Part shown: positions 62,173-64,000 of the stretch, in pieces
Position numbering within the stretch: position 1 is the stretch's first letter
How the letters are laid out: each line of letters begins with the position of its first letter
NCBI GenBank assembly: GCA_002716355.1
Contig: PBAU01000005.1
Span: 82,425 to 146,424, forward strand
Direction: 5' to 3'
From: a bacterium
GTDB taxonomy: Bacteria > UBP7 > UBA6624
DNA: 64,000 bases
Translations under genes and position numbers: made by a program
The notes under the pieces: generated by a model
What the model was told of the DNA's origin: nothing
The model's database searches: none
What the model saw: only the letters and a program-made list of their open reading frames with translations

Positions 62173-62843
62173 GAATCTAAAGCTTTCTCTCCTAAGCCAA
62201 ACACAAGCAAAAATTGTACAAAAGAATAAACAAATAATATGTAAAACCAATTACCAACAAGCAACCCATCTGCAATTATGTCTTTTGTAATATTTATAGA
62301 TGACATAAGTATTGGAACAGCTAATGGGTATAAAAATAAGGGAAGCAGTATGTTTCTAAAATTCAAACCTAAAGATAAAGCTCCAAAAATACCACCTAAA
62401 AAACCAAAAGCAATTGAACTAAAGATAATCACAATTAACAAAAAAACAACCTGCTCTATGGTCAAGCTGTAATCAAAAAAGAAAAAAGTCATTAAAAGAG
62501 TTGCAATCGTGATAAAGAAGCATAAAAAAGCCCCCCATAAACTTTTACCTAAAACTATTCCCCCGCGATCCAATGATGATGATTTTAAAAAATCAAGCAA
62601 TGATTCATTCTCTTCATCATCCCAGATTTTTAAAATTCCAATACTGCTTGAAAGTATAGAGGTAACCCAAATTAATCCTGGTAAAAAATTCACTAAATCT
62701 TTTGGGGATGGCTCGTAGGCAACCTCAAAAACAACAATAAACATTATGGAAAGCAAAAAAAGACCCAAAAATCTACCAAATTTCTTACGTAAAGAAAATA
62801 AACTTTCAGAAAAAATGATCAAGGTTGTTTTCAGGAGGTTCAT
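62169..62843 (-). CDS. ccmB: Haem exporter membrane subunit CcmB
   Basis: 224 residues with about six membrane segments, partner of the CcmA ATPase. DFLKSSSLDRGGIVLGKSLWG matches the conserved cytosolic loop (coupling to CcmA), and FGALSLGLNFRNILLPLFLYPLAVPILM is the most conserved CcmB stretch. ATGA overlap with ccmA and ccmC. Confidence 0.93.
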   Translation of the reverse strand: MNLLKTTLIIFSESLFSLRKKFGRFLGLFLLSIMFIVVFEVAYEPSPKDLVNFLPGLIWVTSILSSSIGILKIWDDEENESLLDFLKSSSLDRGGIVLGKSLWGAFLCFFITIATLLMTFFFFDYSLTIEQVVFLLIVIIFSSIAFGFLGGIFGALSLGLNFRNILLPLFLYPLAVPILMSSINITKDIIADGLLVGNWFYILFVYSFVQFLLVFGLGEKALDS

Positions 62844-63481
62844 TTTTTTCTCTCCAATTTAGATGCTGAAACAAATTCGTATATGGATTCAAAATAATCT
62901 ATCTCTTCAAAGAGATTTGAAACCAACAAAATCGTTTTGTTACCTTCTTTCAATTCTTTCAAATACTTATTTAAGATTTTTTTTCCGTAATCATCCAAAC
63001 CCTTAAAAGGCTCGTCAAGAAGATAGATTTGAGCTTCTTGAAGCATTGAGATACTGATAGAGAGACGTTTTTTCATACCTGTAGAATAATTTTTTACAGC
63101 TACATTTCTAGCCTCCCAGAGATCAACTTTTTTTAAAGAATCATCTAAATCATTCTTAGTGCCAAAATTTAAAAACTTATTAAAAAAAGTCAGATTTTCG
63201 TATGCTGATAAATGCTTGTAAAAAGCATCCCCAGGACTCATATATGCTATTGAAGATCTGGTTTTATTATCATGGACAGAATTGCCCAATATTTCAATAC
63301 TGCCATCATTTGGCCTCAAGACACCAGCAAACAACCTTAAAAGAGTTGTTTTTCCTATCCCATTTCTTCCTGTTAATAATGCGTTTTCTGATTTTTTTAA
63401 AGAAAAATTTAAATTCTTAATAATGTATTGATTGTCAAATTTTTTAGAAATTAAATCAGCGTAAATTGCACAATTATTCAT
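62840..63481 (-). CDS. ccmA: Haem exporter ATP-binding protein CcmA
   Basis: ABC ATPase of 213 residues that releases haem-loaded CcmE from CcmC/D. Walker A LTGRNGIGKTTLLR, ABC signature YSTGMKKRLSIS, Walker B IYLLDEPFKGLDD. First recognisable ccm gene of the operon; its ATG overlaps the upstream TPR gene by eight bases (ATGAATAA). Confidence 0.94.
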   Translation of the reverse strand: MNNCAIYADLISKKFDNQYIIKNLNFSLKKSENALLTGRNGIGKTTLLRLFAGVLRPNDGSIEILGNSVHDNKTRSSIAYMSPGDAFYKHLSAYENLTFFNKFLNFGTKNDLDDSLKKVDLWEARNVAVKNYSTGMKKRLSISISMLQEAQIYLLDEPFKGLDDYGKKILNKYLKELKEGNKTILLVSNLFEEIDYFESIYEFVSASKLERKK

Positions 63482-64000
63482 CTTTAAAATACTGCCTTAA
63501 AAAACTTCTGGCTTCATCTCCTACAGCACCATCAGGATCTAGTTCAGAGCATTTTGAAAATGCATCAAATGCTATATCTTTTTCACCGGTATTAGTCATA
63601 ACAAAACCATAAGTTAACCAACCATTCGGATAATTCGGATGATCAGCTATAAGCTTTTCTAAAGTATTAATTGAAGCAAGTATAAAGCTTTCTGAATCAG
63701 CGGTTGCCCCAATTGGGGTGGAAACACCTGCCATAAATTGAGCAAAAGCCATATCATTTCTTGTATTTGGTACATCGTTAACATTTAATGCTTTCTGATA
63801 CCAGGGAATTGAACGATCATAAAACTGAACTTCATAATACATATCAGCAACCTTTAAAGCCGCCATCCAATTAGTGTTATCCTTCTCCCAGATTGACTTC
63901 CATGAATCTAGCTCTTCCCTGTATGCATTCATCTGCTGAGCGGTTTGCTCATCCATAACTGGCATATCTGTACTATTGTTTTCATTAACTGGAGGATGCC
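63474..64000 (-). CDS. TPR-containing protein, 5' end outside the window (CcmI/NrfG-like?)
   Basis: C-terminal part, at least 174 residues, of a protein whose frame is open to the window edge; the first ATG inside (63965) is probably internal because open sequence continues before it. It contains two or three TPR-like helical repeats (WMAALKVADMYYEVQFYDRSIPWYQKAL, later GWLTYGFVMTNTGEKDIAFDAFSKCSELDP). Next to ccmA, a CcmI/NrfG-type apocytochrome chaperone role is plausible but unproven, since CcmI normally lies at the other end of ccm operons. Confidence 0.72.
   Translation of the reverse strand, partial: HPPVNENNSTDMPVMDEQTAQQMNAYREELDSWKSIWEKDNTNWMAALKVADMYYEVQFYDRSIPWYQKALNVNDVPNTRNDMAFAQFMAGVSTPIGATADSESFILASINTLEKLIADHPNYPNGWLTYGFVMTNTGEKDIAFDAFSKCSELDPDGAVGDEARSFLRQYFKDE

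Overview
The window is A/T-rich chromosomal DNA (roughly one third G+C by eye) from a Gram-negative-type (diderm) bacterium. Evidence for an outer membrane is a TolC-like channel, a complete RND efflux set, lipoproteins and two probable outer-membrane or periplasmic proteins. Coding density is very high: no gap between genes exceeds about 200 bases, and I see no insertion sequence, phage gene, CRISPR array, rRNA or integrase. The gene set (system I cytochrome c maturation, futalosine-type menaquinone enzyme MqnD, proton-translocating transhydrogenase, ThyX, PduO-type cobalamin adenosyltransferase) suits an aerobic free-living bacterium, possibly marine. I cannot fix the phylum; a low-G+C uncultured marine lineage such as Marinimicrobia/SAR406 is only a guess.

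Layout. 0.2-6.1 kb (minus): a tightly overlapped operon pabA-aroA-aroE-aroC-aroKB-aroQ-small membrane gene, covering every shikimate step after DAHP synthase. 6.1-7.5 kb (plus): a Tat-exported GH109-type protein. 7.5-11.5 kb (minus): DMT transporter, thyX, glutaryl-CoA dehydrogenase, RNase D. 11.5-19.3 kb (plus): lipoprotein adaptor, RND pump, TolC-like protein, then P5C dehydrogenase, a DUF2470 protein and a conserved protein of unknown function. 19.3-21.7 kb (minus): purA, tRNA-Lys, a SPOUT RNA methyltransferase, tRNA-Glu, -Asp, -Phe and an unlisted 31-residue cysteine-rich ORF. 21.7-27.4 kb: a PP-loop protein (plus), then four tRNAs followed by tig, clpP and valS (minus). 27.4-36.2 kb (mostly plus): M28 peptidase-PDZ lipoprotein, fabI, DUF1801, (mqnD on minus), exported protein, mutY, mannose-1-phosphate guanylyltransferase, TIGR01777 epimerase, YchF-like protein. 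36.2-38.5 kb (minus): tRNA-Ser, exported protein, proline dehydrogenase, cobalamin adenosyltransferase. 38.5-42.5 kb (plus): hisS, aspS, M19 dipeptidase. 42.5-48.5 kb (minus): MDR oxidoreductase, MarR regulator, pntAA-pntAB-pntB, fixC, fixX. 48.5-56 kb: Nudix hydrolase, epimerase, nitrobindin-like protein, the operon thioesterase-mobA-moeA-suhB-arginase, and a DDAH-like hydrolase. 56-64 kb (minus): a cytochrome c maturation operon, TPR gene-ccmABCDEFGH, then a 30-residue membrane microprotein, a DUF2157 membrane protein and a GDYXXLXY-like protein.

How parts fit. Arginase, the DDAH-like hydrolase, proline dehydrogenase and P5C dehydrogenase point to use of arginine and proline as nitrogen/carbon sources, although the genes are spread over three loci and no ornithine aminotransferase is present. 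MqnD, FixCX, PntA/B and Ccm belong to membrane energy metabolism.

Two genome-wide habits stand out. Genes inside operons are joined by 4-bp (ATGA, GTGA, TTGA) or 8-bp (ATGNNTAA/TAG) overlaps. Many first genes carry a -10-like TANNAT hexamer only 6-9 bases before the start codon, which predicts leaderless mRNAs, while other first genes have strong GGAG-type ribosome binding sites. The items I would look at first are three tiny genes too short for usual ORF calling (ccmD, a 30-residue membrane peptide after ccmH, and a 31-residue Cys-rich peptide), an apparent ATT start for ccmH, an EPSP synthase with the Ala found in glyphosate-insensitive enzymes, a ThyX with an expanded signature motif, and a MutY with an intact Nudix box.
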